A DNA stretch of 7,174 nucleotides from an uncultured Oscillibacter sp. (GCA_910585245.1 CAJUCO010000059.1:1-7174); one strand, 5' to 3'. Numbered from the stretch's first letter, positions 1 to 6,407 are shown. Numbers and translations: made by a program. Notes: generated from the letters alone by a model not told the origin.

Positions 1-1441
1 TTTTGCCCTGGATGTTGCCCTGGCGGGCGATCATGATGCGCTGGGCCTGGGGAGAACCCGCGCCGTGCAGGGACTCGGTGCGGTATCCAACCGCCGCCGC
101 GCCCAGGCACACATTTTCCAAAAAGCGCATGATCCGCTGGCGGTCCTCGGTGGCGACGCCCTCCCGGGCGGCGAAATACTTGTGGCAGATCTCCCCGATG
201 GTCTCGCCGTTCCGGCCCACGGGAGTGTCGGACTCAAAGTCCTTCTGAGAGGGCATTGTCACCATCAATCCACCGGCCACATCCTCCGCAAGGCGCACAA
301 TCTCATAGGGGAAACGGGTGACGTTTTGCTTGCAGACGTTGGCGAGAAGCAGGTCGATCTGGTAGTTTCCCGCCTTGGTTTTGAAGCCCTGAGAAGAACA
401 GGCGATGCCGCAGCAATACAGCGTCTCGTTCAAATGGGTCATCTCAATCAGCTTATCCTTCACAGCGGAAGCCTTTTCCACTCCGTTGTATTCTGCCGCC
501 AGGGCCGCCGCGCCAATGACCACGTCACCCACGCCCACTTTGCACCCGCCGTAGCTCTGGCGGTGATAGCCCGCGAAACGCTCCACGATCATACCGGCAA
601 ACTCATATTCACCGTTGAGGAAGATGTACTCATTGGGGATAAAGACACGGTCCAGAACAATCAGGGCCTCCTGGCCGCCGAATTTGGCGTTGCCCACGTC
701 GATAGACGCGCCCTCTTCCAGTTTCCGGGTGTCGCAGGACTGGCGGCCGTAGACGATGAACACGCCCTCCGCGTCGGTGGGGCAGGCAAAGGAAACCGCC
801 CAGTCCTTGTCCGCCTCCCCCATGGAGATGGTGGGCATAAAGATGTGCCAATGGCTGTTGACAGAGCCGGTCTGGTGGCACTTGGCGCCTGAGACCACGA
901 TGCCGTCCTCCCGCCGTTCCACCACATGGAGGAACATATCCGGGTCCGCCTGTTCGTGAGGCGCTTTGGACCGGTCGCCCTTGGGGTCCGTCATGGCGCC
1001 GTCCACGGTGAGGTCCTGATCCTGGACCATGGTGAGGAAGTTCTTGAAGTTCTCGTGGTAGTGGGTTCCGTATTTCTCGTCGATTTCATAGGTGGAGGAG
1101 AAGACGGCGTTGAAGCTGTCCATGCCCACGCAGCGCTGGAAACAGCTGGCGGTCTTCTGGCCCAGCAGGCGCTGCATCTTCACCTTGTTGATGAGGTCCT
1201 CCGTGGACTGGTGGAGGTGGGTGAAGCGGTTGACGGTGCGGCCCGTCAGGCTGGACTTCACCGTCATGAGGTCCTGGTACTGGGGGTCCTGAGCCAGGGC
1301 GTAGGTCATGGCGACGCAGTTGATGGAGGGGCGGATCATGGGGTGGTCCACCCAGTTGTCGATCTTTTCGCCAAACATATACACCCGGGTCTTCAGCTTG
1401 CGCAAACTCTCGATATATTCTTGTGCGGTCATTAAGGCCAT
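1..1441 (-). CDS. abfD: 4-hydroxybutyryl-CoA dehydratase / vinylacetyl-CoA delta-isomerase, 3' end outside window
   Basis: Oxygen-sensitive FAD and [4Fe-4S] enzyme that dehydrates 4-hydroxybutyryl-CoA to crotonyl-CoA and isomerises vinylacetyl-CoA. It is a cytoplasmic tetramer in characterised clostridial relatives. The translated 480 residues align almost without gaps to my memory of the Clostridium aminobutyricum enzyme, offset by one residue. The four cluster ligands known there (Cys99, Cys103, His292, Cys299) fall here at C100, C104, H293 and C300. Residues reported as catalytic there (E257, Y296, K300, E455) correspond to E258, Y297, K301 and E456. The family is about 490 residues long, so only about 10 C-terminal residues are missing. 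The start at 1441 is chosen because AGGAGG lies 8 nt upstream; the in-frame ATG at 1432 is 17 nt away. It is the last visible gene of the minus-strand set, about 200 nt after the CoA-transferase. I am very confident of the family. Confidence 0.96.
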   Translation of the reverse strand, partial: MALMTAQEYIESLRKLKTRVYMFGEKIDNWVDHPMIRPSINCVAMTYALAQDPQYQDLMTVKSSLTGRTVNRFTHLHQSTEDLINKVKMQRLLGQKTASCFQRCVGMDSFNAVFSSTYEIDEKYGTHYHENFKNFLTMVQDQDLTVDGAMTDPKGDRSKAPHEQADPDMFLHVVERREDGIVVSGAKCHQTGSVNSHWHIFMPTISMGEADKDWAVSFACPTDAEGVFIVYGRQSCDTRKLEEGASIDVGNAKFGGQEALIVLDRVFIPNEYIFLNGEYEFAGMIVERFAGYHRQSYGGCKVGVGDVVIGAAALAAEYNGVEKASAVKDKLIEMTHLNETLYCCGIACSSQGFKTKAGNYQIDLLLANVCKQNVTRFPYEIVRLAEDVAGGLMVTMPSQKDFESDTPVGRNGETIGEICHKYFAAREGVATEDRQRIMRFLENVCLGAAAVGYRTESLHGAGSPQAQRIMIARQGNIQGK

Positions 1442-1640
1442 TTTTTGTTCCTCCTAATTTTAATGGGGTATTGCCGGAGCCGTGCGGGTCCGGTGGAAAT
1501 AGGGAATGAAACCCACATAATTTTCGCCGGGAGGCGGAAATGCAGCGAGGTGAACTTCCTTTCGACGAGGTGAGGGGGTTCAGCGGAACCGCGTCAAAGG
1601 CGTGGCGGAGCGTCTAAAGGGGACGGGGTTCCCCTTGGAC
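1442..1640 (-). other. Intergenic leader between CoA-transferase and abfD with small hairpins
   Basis: This 199-nt gap holds the abfD ribosome binding site (AGGAGG, read on the minus strand at about 1449-1454) and three small dyads. One is 1617-1636: 7-bp arms AAGGGGA/TCCCCTT with a 6-nt loop, directly after the transferase stop codon. The second is 1577-1590: 5-bp arms GGTTC/GAACC. The third is 1474-1493: 9-bp arms with one mismatch, in the abfD leader. None is followed by a U-tract on the minus strand, so I do not call a terminator. I found no convincing promoter here, so abfD may be co-transcribed with the upstream genes and the dyads may act in mRNA processing or stability. That role is inference. 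Confidence 0.35.
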
Positions 1641-3197
1641 TCAGTCGTTGGCAAGACCCATCAGCTCATCCTTAAAGATGCGCTCGTCCATGAGCTTCAG
1701 GTCCTCGGCGATCTTGGGCATGAACTCCATCTGGTCCAGCACCTGGGTCTGGAGGTCGATGCCCGGGGCAATTTCGACAAGGGTCACGCCCTCGGGCCGG
1801 AGCTCGAAGACGGCCCGCTCCGTGACGTAGAGCACCGGTTGGCCCACCTTGTTGGCGTAGGTTCCGGAGAAGGTGATGTGCTCCACCTGGTTGACAAACT
1901 TTTTCTTCGCGCCCTCCTGGGTGATGACCAGCTTGCCGTCCTGGCATTCGGTCTTCAATCCCTTGGCTGTGAAGGTGCCGCAGTAGACCACTTTTTTTGC
2001 GTTCTGGGTGATGTCGATAAAGCCGCCCGCCCCCGCCAGACGGGTGCCGAACTTGGAGACGTTCAAATCCCCGTTGGGGGCCGTCTCAGCCAGACCCAGG
2101 AAGGCCACGTCCAGGCCGCCGCCCTGGTAGAAGTCAAACTGGACGTTGTGGTCCAGGATGGACATGGAGTTGGCCGCGCCGCCGAACTGGGTGCCACCGT
2201 AGGGCACACCGGCGATGCTTCCCGCCTCCACCGTCAGAGTCATCTTGTCGGAGATGCCCTCCTCCGCCGCCACGTTGGCGATTTTCTCCGGGGCGCCGGT
2301 GCCCAGGTTCACAATGGCGTCCTGAGGCAGCTCCATGGCCGCCCGACGGGCCAGAATCTTCTTGGCGTCCAGGGGGATGGCGGGAATGTCGTCCACGGGA
2401 ATGCGGAACTCGCCGCTGAGGGCCCCGTCATAGGGCATCCCCAGGCACTGGTTGTTGTCCTCCGGGGAACCGACCACGATGGCGTCCACATAGATGCCGG
2501 GAATCTTCACCAGCCGGGGGTCCAAAGTGCCGCCCCGGACGATTTTTTCCACCTGGACAATGACAATGCCGCCGGAGTTCTTGGTGGCCTGACATTGCGC
2601 CGTCACATCCAGAGGGCCAATCTCCCTATGTACCGTACAGTTGCCGTATTCGTCGGCGTAGCTGCCCCGGATCAGGCAGACGTTGATGGGAATGGGCTTA
2701 TACAAAAGACGCTCCTCCCCCTCGATGTTCACCAGCTTCACCAGGTCCTCTTCGGTACATTCGTTCAGCTTTCCGCCGCCGTTTCGGGGGTCGGCAAAGG
2801 TGTAGAGGCCCACATGGGTGATGGTTCCAATGTTGTGGGCCGCAATGTCCCGGAACATATGGGTGATGACGCCTTGGGGCAGGTTATAAGCCTCAATTTT
2901 GTTGGCCAGGGCCAGGTCCCCCAGCCGGGGCGCCCGGTCCCAGTGGCCGCCCACCACCCGCTTGCACATACCCTCGCCGCCGAAGTGGTCGCCGCCGGTG
3001 CCGTCCCGGTGGCCCTGGCCCGCGGCGAAGAACAGCGTCAGGTCCCGGGGATGCCCGGTTTCCTCGAAGCGCTTTTCCAGGGCCTTGGTCAGCGCCTCGG
3101 GACAGGCGCAGCTGACAAATCCGCCGGTGGTGACGGTATCGCCGTCCTTGACCATCAGCGCCGCTTCTTCTGCAGTGATGACGCGAACTTTTTTCAT
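1641..3197 (-). CDS. pct: Acetate/propionate-type CoA-transferase (family I, fused alpha/beta)
   Basis: Transfers CoA between acyl-CoA and a free carboxylic acid, typically acetyl-CoA plus a short-chain or hydroxy acid, through a glutamyl-CoA thioester. The 518-residue length fits the fused Pct/YdiF group, with the alpha half at roughly 1-270 and the beta half at 280-518. The catalytic glutamate is E324 in EAGSIAGVP; the same number is reported for C. propionicum Pct. A GTGAPE loop (299-304) and a GGG (345-347 region) typical of the beta half are present. The ATG at 3197 has AAGGAG about 10 nt upstream. Downstream abfD and upstream crotonase suggest that 4-hydroxybutyrate is a substrate here, but this is not the shorter (about 440-residue) AbfT/Cat2 type usually paired with AbfD. 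Lactate, propionate or butyrate are alternative substrates. The family is firm; the substrate is inferred. Confidence 0.9.
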   Translation of the reverse strand: MKKVRVITAEEAALMVKDGDTVTTGGFVSCACPEALTKALEKRFEETGHPRDLTLFFAAGQGHRDGTGGDHFGGEGMCKRVVGGHWDRAPRLGDLALANKIEAYNLPQGVITHMFRDIAAHNIGTITHVGLYTFADPRNGGGKLNECTEEDLVKLVNIEGEERLLYKPIPINVCLIRGSYADEYGNCTVHREIGPLDVTAQCQATKNSGGIVIVQVEKIVRGGTLDPRLVKIPGIYVDAIVVGSPEDNNQCLGMPYDGALSGEFRIPVDDIPAIPLDAKKILARRAAMELPQDAIVNLGTGAPEKIANVAAEEGISDKMTLTVEAGSIAGVPYGGTQFGGAANSMSILDHNVQFDFYQGGGLDVAFLGLAETAPNGDLNVSKFGTRLAGAGGFIDITQNAKKVVYCGTFTAKGLKTECQDGKLVITQEGAKKKFVNQVEHITFSGTYANKVGQPVLYVTERAVFELRPEGVTLVEIAPGIDLQTQVLDQMEFMPKIAEDLKLMDERIFKDELMGLAND

Positions 3198-3239
3198 GCT
3201 TTCCGAACTCCTTTTTTCTTGATAAAATAATCTTGCATC

Positions 3240-3354
3240 AGAACTCGGTTTTCAATTTCGGATTTCTCCGTTGCCGTCGCTTCAGCTCGGTTTACTGCCG
3301 GGCTATAGAGCGCGCTAAAGTTCTTTTGCTTACTTTTCTTTCAAGAAAAGTAAG
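3240..3354. repeat. Intergenic repeat-like block with perfect 12-bp inverted repeat
   Basis: This non-coding stretch between crotonase and CoA-transferase ends in a perfect inverted repeat at 3329-3354, with arms CTTACTTTTCTT and AAGAAAAGTAAG separated by 2 nt. It abuts the crotonase stop codon exactly. The rest contains AGAACT (3240-3245) inverted against AGTTCT (3319-3324), a small CGGA/TCCG hairpin near 3258-3269 and the palindrome AGCGCGCT (about 3309-3316). The arms are AT-rich and no U-tract follows on either strand, so it is a poor match to an intrinsic terminator. It resembles a dispersed REP- or MITE-like element. I have a vague memory of similar blocks in related genomes but cannot verify copy number. 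It may still stop or stabilise the crotonase transcript. Confidence 0.5.
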
Positions 3355-4155
3355 TTACTTGTTCTGGAAGTGCTTCTCTTTCCGCTTCTCCAGGAAGGCG
3401 CTCATGCCCTCTTTCTGGTCCTCGGTGGCGAAGCACATGGCAAAGAGCTCGTTTTCCAGGGCGATGCCATCGTCAATGTCCATCTGCATTCCCCGGTCGA
3501 TGCAGGCCTTGGAATATTTCACGGCGATGGGGGCGTTAACGGCAAAGGATTTCGCCATGGCTATGGCGGCGTCCATCAGCTGCTCCAGGGGATAGACCTC
3601 GTTTACAAGGCCGATGGCCTTGGCCTCCTCCGCGTCAATGACCTTGCCGGAGAAGATCAGCTCCTTGGCCTTGGCCAGCCCTACCCGCCGGGGCAGGCGC
3701 TGGGTGCCGGAGAAGCCGGGGGTGATGCCCAGACCCACCTCGGGCTGTCCGAACTTGGCGCCGCCCTTGCCCTCGGCGTTGGGTCCGGCGGCCAGGATGA
3801 TGTCGCAGCTCATGGCAATCTCGCAGCCGCCGCCCAGGGCAAAGCCGTTCACCGCCGCGATGGTGGGGATCTCCAGCTTCTCAATCCGGCGGAACAGGGC
3901 GCTGCCCCGCTGGCCCCACTTGCGGCCCTGGGCCACGTCCATGGGCTTTTGCTCGCCGATGTCTGCTCCGGCCACGAAAGAGCGGCCCTCGCCGGTGAGG
4001 ATGAAGGCCCGGAGATCTCCGTCCTTTTCCACCTCGCCAATCAGCGCCTCCAGGTCCGCCACAACCTGGGAGTTCAGGGCGTTCAGCGCCTCGGGGCGGC
4101 TGATGGTGGCAATCCCGATATTCTCTTTTTTCTCATAGCGAACGGTCTGATACAT
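3355..4155 (-). CDS. crt: Short-chain enoyl-CoA hydratase (crotonase)
   Basis: Reversibly hydrates crotonyl-CoA to 3-hydroxybutyryl-CoA in the cytoplasm. The 266 residues closely follow clostridial Crt. The oxyanion-hole segment SFVAGADI is at 59-66. The GFALGGGCE segment carries the first catalytic glutamate at E112, and FGQPEVGLGITPG carries the second at E139. The C-terminal FATEDQKEGMSAFLEKRK segment is also typical. Seven extra residues lie between the two glutamates (within about 124-133, a Gly-rich loop), so they are 27 apart rather than the usual 20. The ATG at 4155 has AAGGAGG (4165-4171) 9 nt upstream, and a strong promoter precedes it. It is the first gene of the set followed by the CoA-transferase and abfD. 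In that setting it would route crotonyl-CoA toward acetyl-CoA while another part is reduced to butyrate. Family certainty is high. Confidence 0.93.
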   Translation of the reverse strand: MYQTVRYEKKENIGIATISRPEALNALNSQVVADLEALIGEVEKDGDLRAFILTGEGRSFVAGADIGEQKPMDVAQGRKWGQRGSALFRRIEKLEIPTIAAVNGFALGGGCEIAMSCDIILAAGPNAEGKGGAKFGQPEVGLGITPGFSGTQRLPRRVGLAKAKELIFSGKVIDAEEAKAIGLVNEVYPLEQLMDAAIAMAKSFAVNAPIAVKYSKACIDRGMQMDIDDGIALENELFAMCFATEDQKEGMSAFLEKRKEKHFQNK

Positions 4156-4178
4156 AGTTGGGTTCCTCCTTCATTTTT

Positions 4179-4192
4179 CGGGGCAGACCCCG
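4179..4192 (-). other. GC hairpin in the crotonase mRNA leader
   Basis: A perfect 5-bp stem, CGGGG/CCCCG with a 4-nt loop, lies 7 nt upstream of the crotonase Shine-Dalgarno sequence. With the predicted transcription start near 4201, it sits at about +9 to +22 of the mRNA. Such 5'-proximal hairpins can stabilise mRNA. On the plus strand it is followed by TTTT and could be read as a weak terminator, but no plus-strand gene feeds it. Confidence 0.35.
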
Positions 4193-4207
4193 TTTTGTCC
4201 AACGCCT

Positions 4208-4237
4208 ATTGTAGCAAATTTTGTGCCAACTTTGCAA
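4208..4237 (-). promoter_or_regulatory. Housekeeping-type promoter for the crotonase gene
   Basis: Read on the minus strand, TTGCAA (-35, 4232-4237) is separated by 18 nt from TACAAT (-10, 4208-4213). The -10 is preceded by TGC, giving an extended -10. The predicted start near 4201 gives a leader of about 45 nt before the ATG at 4155. The spacer lies inside an imperfect dyad (GCAAA at 4214-4218, TTTGC at 4231-4235, 8 of 10 inner positions paired), so a repressor could bind here. The dyad's role is speculative. Confidence 0.68.
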
Positions 4238-4340
4238 GCCGCAGTTTCTACCGGAGAGGCCAGTTTCCTGTTCAGAATGCCAAAAAACGGGGGGCGCTTT
4301 TCTCCATTTGAGAGAGGGCCGCCACCGGAATTTGGAAGGG

Positions 4341-4358
4341 CTATTCATTTTTGAATAG
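4341..4358. promoter_or_regulatory. Operator-like palindrome A (CTATTCA-N4-TGAATAG)
   Basis: Perfect 7-bp arms flank TTTT. It shares the TTCA-N4-TGAA core with two further sites at 4468-4511. It lies about 105 bp upstream of the crotonase -35 box and about 300 bp upstream of the sigma gene. No U-tract or gene end is nearby, so a DNA-binding site is likelier than a terminator. The regulator is not identified; a dimeric MarR- or TetR-type protein would suit the symmetry. Confidence 0.5.
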
Positions 4359-4467
4359 ACTGTTTTAAGGACGTGCACGCCCCGGAGGACAGGTGCTTTG
4401 TGAAAATTGTTGGTATGGCGGAGGGGTTTCTGTGAAAACCGCGCAAACATCCCGTAGATTGGCCTCA

Positions 4468-4487
4468 TTTACTCAAATTTGAATAAA
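4468..4487. promoter_or_regulatory. Operator-like palindrome C (TTTACTCA-N4-TGAATAAA)
   Basis: Eight-bp arms with one mismatch flank AATT, and the innermost 10 bp are perfectly palindromic. It has the same TTCA-like N4 spacing as palindromes A and B, and its last two bases overlap the left arm of B. The centre-to-centre distance to B is 21 bp, two helical turns, so two dimers would sit on the same DNA face. Confidence 0.5.
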
Positions 4488-4511
4488 TGCTATTCATGTT
4501 TGAATAGCATT
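4486..4511. promoter_or_regulatory. Operator-like palindrome B (11-bp arms, AATGCTATTCA)
   Basis: Perfect 11-bp inverted repeat, AATGCTATTCA and TGAATAGCATT, around TGTT. It is the most symmetrical of the three TTCA-N4-TGAA sites and adjoins site C. It lies about 150 bp upstream of the sigma factor start and about 250 bp upstream of the crotonase -35 box, so either operon could be the target. As RNA it would form a hairpin, but no U-tract follows on either strand. Confidence 0.55.
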
Positions 4512-4526
4512 CTGGGTAGAGGCGCC

Positions 4527-4578
4527 CCGCCGGAGGGGGAGGAAAAAATTTTTGGAATTTTGAAGAATCCTCCGGCGG
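4527..4578 (+). repeat. GC-rich 10-bp inverted repeat upstream of the sigma factor gene
   Basis: Perfect arms CCGCCGGAGG (4527-4536) and CCTCCGGCGG (4569-4578) enclose a 32-nt A/T-rich loop. The loop contains AAAATT/AATTTT, which can pair further, and an alternative stem GGAGGA (4538-4543)/TCCTCC (4568-4573). It ends 82 nt before the sigma gene start, so if transcribed it would form a structured leader. It is followed by AATTTCG, not a U-run. I recognise no riboswitch family. Confidence 0.45.
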
Positions 4579-4587
4579 AATTTCGTA
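4561..4587 (+). promoter_or_regulatory. Tentative ECF-type promoter for the sigma operon
   Basis: TGAAGA (4561-4566) is spaced 17 nt from CGTA (4584-4587). This loosely resembles the TGAAAC-N16-CGTA pattern of some Bacillus ECF promoters, which often drive their own sigma gene. The match is partial and overlaps the right arm of the inverted repeat. I saw no convincing housekeeping promoter for the operon. Treat this as a weak candidate. Confidence 0.2.
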
Positions 4588-4660
4588 TCATAAGCGTCGG
4601 ACGACAAGAGGCCGCCGGAACCGCGCTTCGGAGGGCCTTGGGAGGGGGTGGCAAGACGGC

Positions 4661-5185
4661 GTGAGTGAAATGACAAAGGAACAATTCGCGGCGCTGGTTC
4701 CCCAGTATGAGCGGCTGGTCTACACCGTCTGCTTCCAGCTGGTTCGAAATGCCGCCGCCGCGGAGGATCTGACTCAGGACACCTTCCTCTCCGCTTACAT
4801 TCACCGGGGGAGTCTGCCGGAGGGATATGAGCGGCAATGGCTCTGCCGCATCGCAACCAACAAGGCCAAGGACCACCTCCAAAGCGCCTGGAATCGCAAG
4901 ACGGTGCTGCCCGGGGAGGAGGAACTGGCCCGGGGACTGGCTCCGCCCGCCGAAGAGGCGGTGCTCCGGCGAAACGCGGTGGAGGAGGTGCAACAGGCTC
5001 TTCAGGCGTTGAAGGAGCCTTACCGGCAGGTGTGCCGGCTGTGCCTGCTGGAGGAACGGTCCCCGGAAGAGGCCGCCCTGGCCCTGGGCAGGCCGGTAAA
5101 GACGGTTTATACACAGCTCTCCCGGGGCAAGCGGATACTGCGGGAGGCATTGGAAAGGGGTGAACAACGCGATGGTATTTCGTGA
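4661..5185 (+). CDS. ECF-type RNA polymerase sigma factor
   Basis: A 174-residue two-domain sigma-70 family protein that would direct RNA polymerase to a small stress regulon. Region 2 spans about 10-75, with the core-binding DLTQDTF at 36-42 and the RQWLCRIATNKAKDHL helix at 58-73 that recognises the -10. Region 4 spans about 107-163, with a helix-turn-helix at 134-160 (SPEEAALALGRPVKTVYTQL) for the -35. No extra C-terminal domain is present. The GTG at 4661 is chosen because a GGAGGGGG stretch (4641-4648) lies 12 nt upstream; the ATG at 4670 is the alternative and would remove three residues. The end overlaps the anti-sigma gene by 14 nt, suggesting translational coupling. I cannot assign an ECF group or a named sigma factor. 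Confidence 0.92.
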   Translation: MSEMTKEQFAALVPQYERLVYTVCFQLVRNAAAAEDLTQDTFLSAYIHRGSLPEGYERQWLCRIATNKAKDHLQSAWNRKTVLPGEEELARGLAPPAEEAVLRRNAVEEVQQALQALKEPYRQVCRLCLLEERSPEEAALALGRPVKTVYTQLSRGKRILREALERGEQRDGIS

Positions 5186-5627
5186 GGACGGACATTTGAG
5201 CGACAGGGCCTTGGCATCTCTGGCGGGAAACGAGGACTGCTTCGATGAGCTGGAGCGGCTGGAGATGGCGGAACATCTTGCTTTTTGCGACGAGTGTTTG
5301 CAACGTTATACCATGGCCCTGGAGGGCGGCGCGTTGCTGGTTCCGGAACACTCCTGTCAAAGGACTCTTTGGGTCCGGATACGAAGCCGGACCCTCCGGC
5401 TGGTCACCAGCCGGTACGCCACGGCGGCGGCGGCCGTGACCCTGGCTCTGACGGTTTTGTGGGGCGGCGTGGGGATCAATCTCCCCCGGCCCATCTTACC
5501 GGAGGACCGGCCCAGCGTCTCCCGGCAGTTGACGGGTCTGACGGGGGAAATCCACGACTCCCTGCGGGAGGCCGTGGGCGGCATCTCAGACTTTTTAGAC
5601 GGGTTCCGGCCCGGTTCAGTTGATTAA
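5172..5627 (+). CDS. Membrane-anchored zinc-finger anti-sigma factor
   Basis: Likely holds the upstream sigma factor inactive at the membrane until an envelope signal releases it. Numbered from the ATG at 5172 (151 residues), the N-terminal cytoplasmic part contains the zinc-binding anti-sigma signature H35-x3-C39-x2-C42. One hydrophobic helix spans about 82-104. A short outer tail of about 45 residues follows, too small to be an obvious sensor domain. The ATG at 5172 is preferred because AAGGGGTGA ends 8 nt before it; a GTG at 5160 would add four residues. The gene overlaps the sigma gene by 14 nt and is followed 15 nt later by a membrane protein gene. Function rests on the motif, the topology and the sigma neighbour together; sequence similarity beyond the zinc motif is not apparent to me. 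Confidence 0.85.
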   Translation: MVFREDGHLSDRALASLAGNEDCFDELERLEMAEHLAFCDECLQRYTMALEGGALLVPEHSCQRTLWVRIRSRTLRLVTSRYATAAAAVTLALTVLWGGVGINLPRPILPEDRPSVSRQLTGLTGEIHDSLREAVGGISDFLDGFRPGSVD

Positions 5628-5642
5628 AGGAGGAAACAAGGC

Positions 5643-6407
5643 ATGAAAGCCATTCGGAAATTTTTGAGGAACTGCTGGCACCTGCTCTGGGCCTGTGTTC
5701 CCGGCTGCGGCCAGATGTGCCAGGGATATATGAAGCGGGGCATCTCCCAAACCGTTATCGCCGCCTCCCTGCTTTTCATCGCGATATTCCTGGAAATGGG
5801 AGTGCTGGCGGTGCTCATTGTGCCGCTGTGCCTATACTCCTTTTTTGACAGCTTCAACCTCCGCCGCCAGATTCGGGACGGTCTGGCCCCGGAAGACGAC
5901 TTCATGTTTGGCCTCTCGGAGATGGACTCCCAGAAGCTGAGCCAGATTCTCAGCCGCCGGGGCAGCCTCATCGGCTGGATGCTGGTGGCGGTGGGGCTGT
6001 ACAACCTGTATCGGATCTTCGCCCAGAACGTCCTTGGAGGCCTCTGCGACCTGTTCCCCTGGCTGGACTGGCTCTACCGCCTGCTGGTCTGGGACGCGCC
6101 CCGGATTTTGGGGACGGTGTTCGTCATTGCCCTGGGCCTCTGGTTCATCAAGGGGCCCAAGGTCCCCAAGGACGGCAGCTTTGACGAGGAGCCCTCCTAC
6201 ACGCCTCCCAAGGCGGAGCCGCCCAAAATGAAATCCACCCCCTGGACGGAGGCGGAGGAGCAGTTCCACCAGGAGACGGAGCCCCAGGCCCCGGCGGCGC
6301 CGGAGGAGCCCACACCGGTGACCCTGGAATGGAAATCGGAATTTAACGTGGAGAAGTACGAGAAAGAGCTCCAGGAAAAAAAGGAGGCGGACCATGACGG
6401 CCAGTGA
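5643..6407 (+). CDS. Uncharacterised four-helix membrane protein with PGxGQ motif and acidic tail
   Basis: A 254-residue protein of unknown function. A positively charged N-terminus leads into PGCGQMCQGYMKRG (20-33). This resembles the PGxGQ-Y-G-x-x-RG signature seen before the first helix of many small TM2-like membrane proteins, here with cysteine in place of the usual aromatic residue. Hydrophobic helices lie at about 34-50, 52-70, 107-124 and 153-170. The positive flanks (RRQIRDG after helix 2, KGPKVPK after helix 4) place both termini in the cytoplasm. Residues 171-254 form a Pro/Glu-rich, probably disordered tail ending in a short charged helix. AAAGGAGG lies 9 nt before the ATG. It follows the anti-sigma gene by 15 nt and overlaps the next gene by 14 nt, so it is part of the sigma operon. 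A role in sensing or as a regulon effector is inference. Confidence 0.8.
   Translation: MKAIRKFLRNCWHLLWACVPGCGQMCQGYMKRGISQTVIAASLLFIAIFLEMGVLAVLIVPLCLYSFFDSFNLRRQIRDGLAPEDDFMFGLSEMDSQKLSQILSRRGSLIGWMLVAVGLYNLYRIFAQNVLGGLCDLFPWLDWLYRLLVWDAPRILGTVFVIALGLWFIKGPKVPKDGSFDEEPSYTPPKAEPPKMKSTPWTEAEEQFHQETEPQAPAAPEEPTPVTLEWKSEFNVEKYEKELQEKKEADHDGQ

Noticed and set aside
65..1435. Two long plus-strand frames (65-892 and 926-1435) opposite abfD
   Set aside because: The opposite strand encodes AbfD continuously with all cluster ligands. These frames have no recognisable domains and arise from codon bias.
1617..1636. Hairpin after the CoA-transferase stop codon as an intrinsic terminator
   Set aside because: The stem is only 7 bp and is followed by TAGACG on the minus strand, with no U-tract.
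1602..3230. Long open frame on the plus strand (542 codons) opposite the CoA-transferase
   Set aside because: It is antisense to a protein with clear family signatures and catalytic residues. Its translation is low-complexity and rich in Val/Gly/His/Leu, as expected from the complement of GC-biased codons.
4179..4192. CGGGG/CCCCG hairpin followed by TTTT on the plus strand as a terminator
   Set aside because: No plus-strand gene lies upstream to terminate, and it fits better as part of the crotonase mRNA leader.
4133..4468. Minus-strand frame of 111 codons covering the crotonase promoter
   Set aside because: No ribosome binding site, no recognisable domain, and it overlaps the crotonase start, promoter and an operator-like palindrome.
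4490..5360. Minus-strand frames opposite the sigma and anti-sigma genes
   Set aside because: Proline/arginine-rich shadows of the well-supported plus-strand genes.
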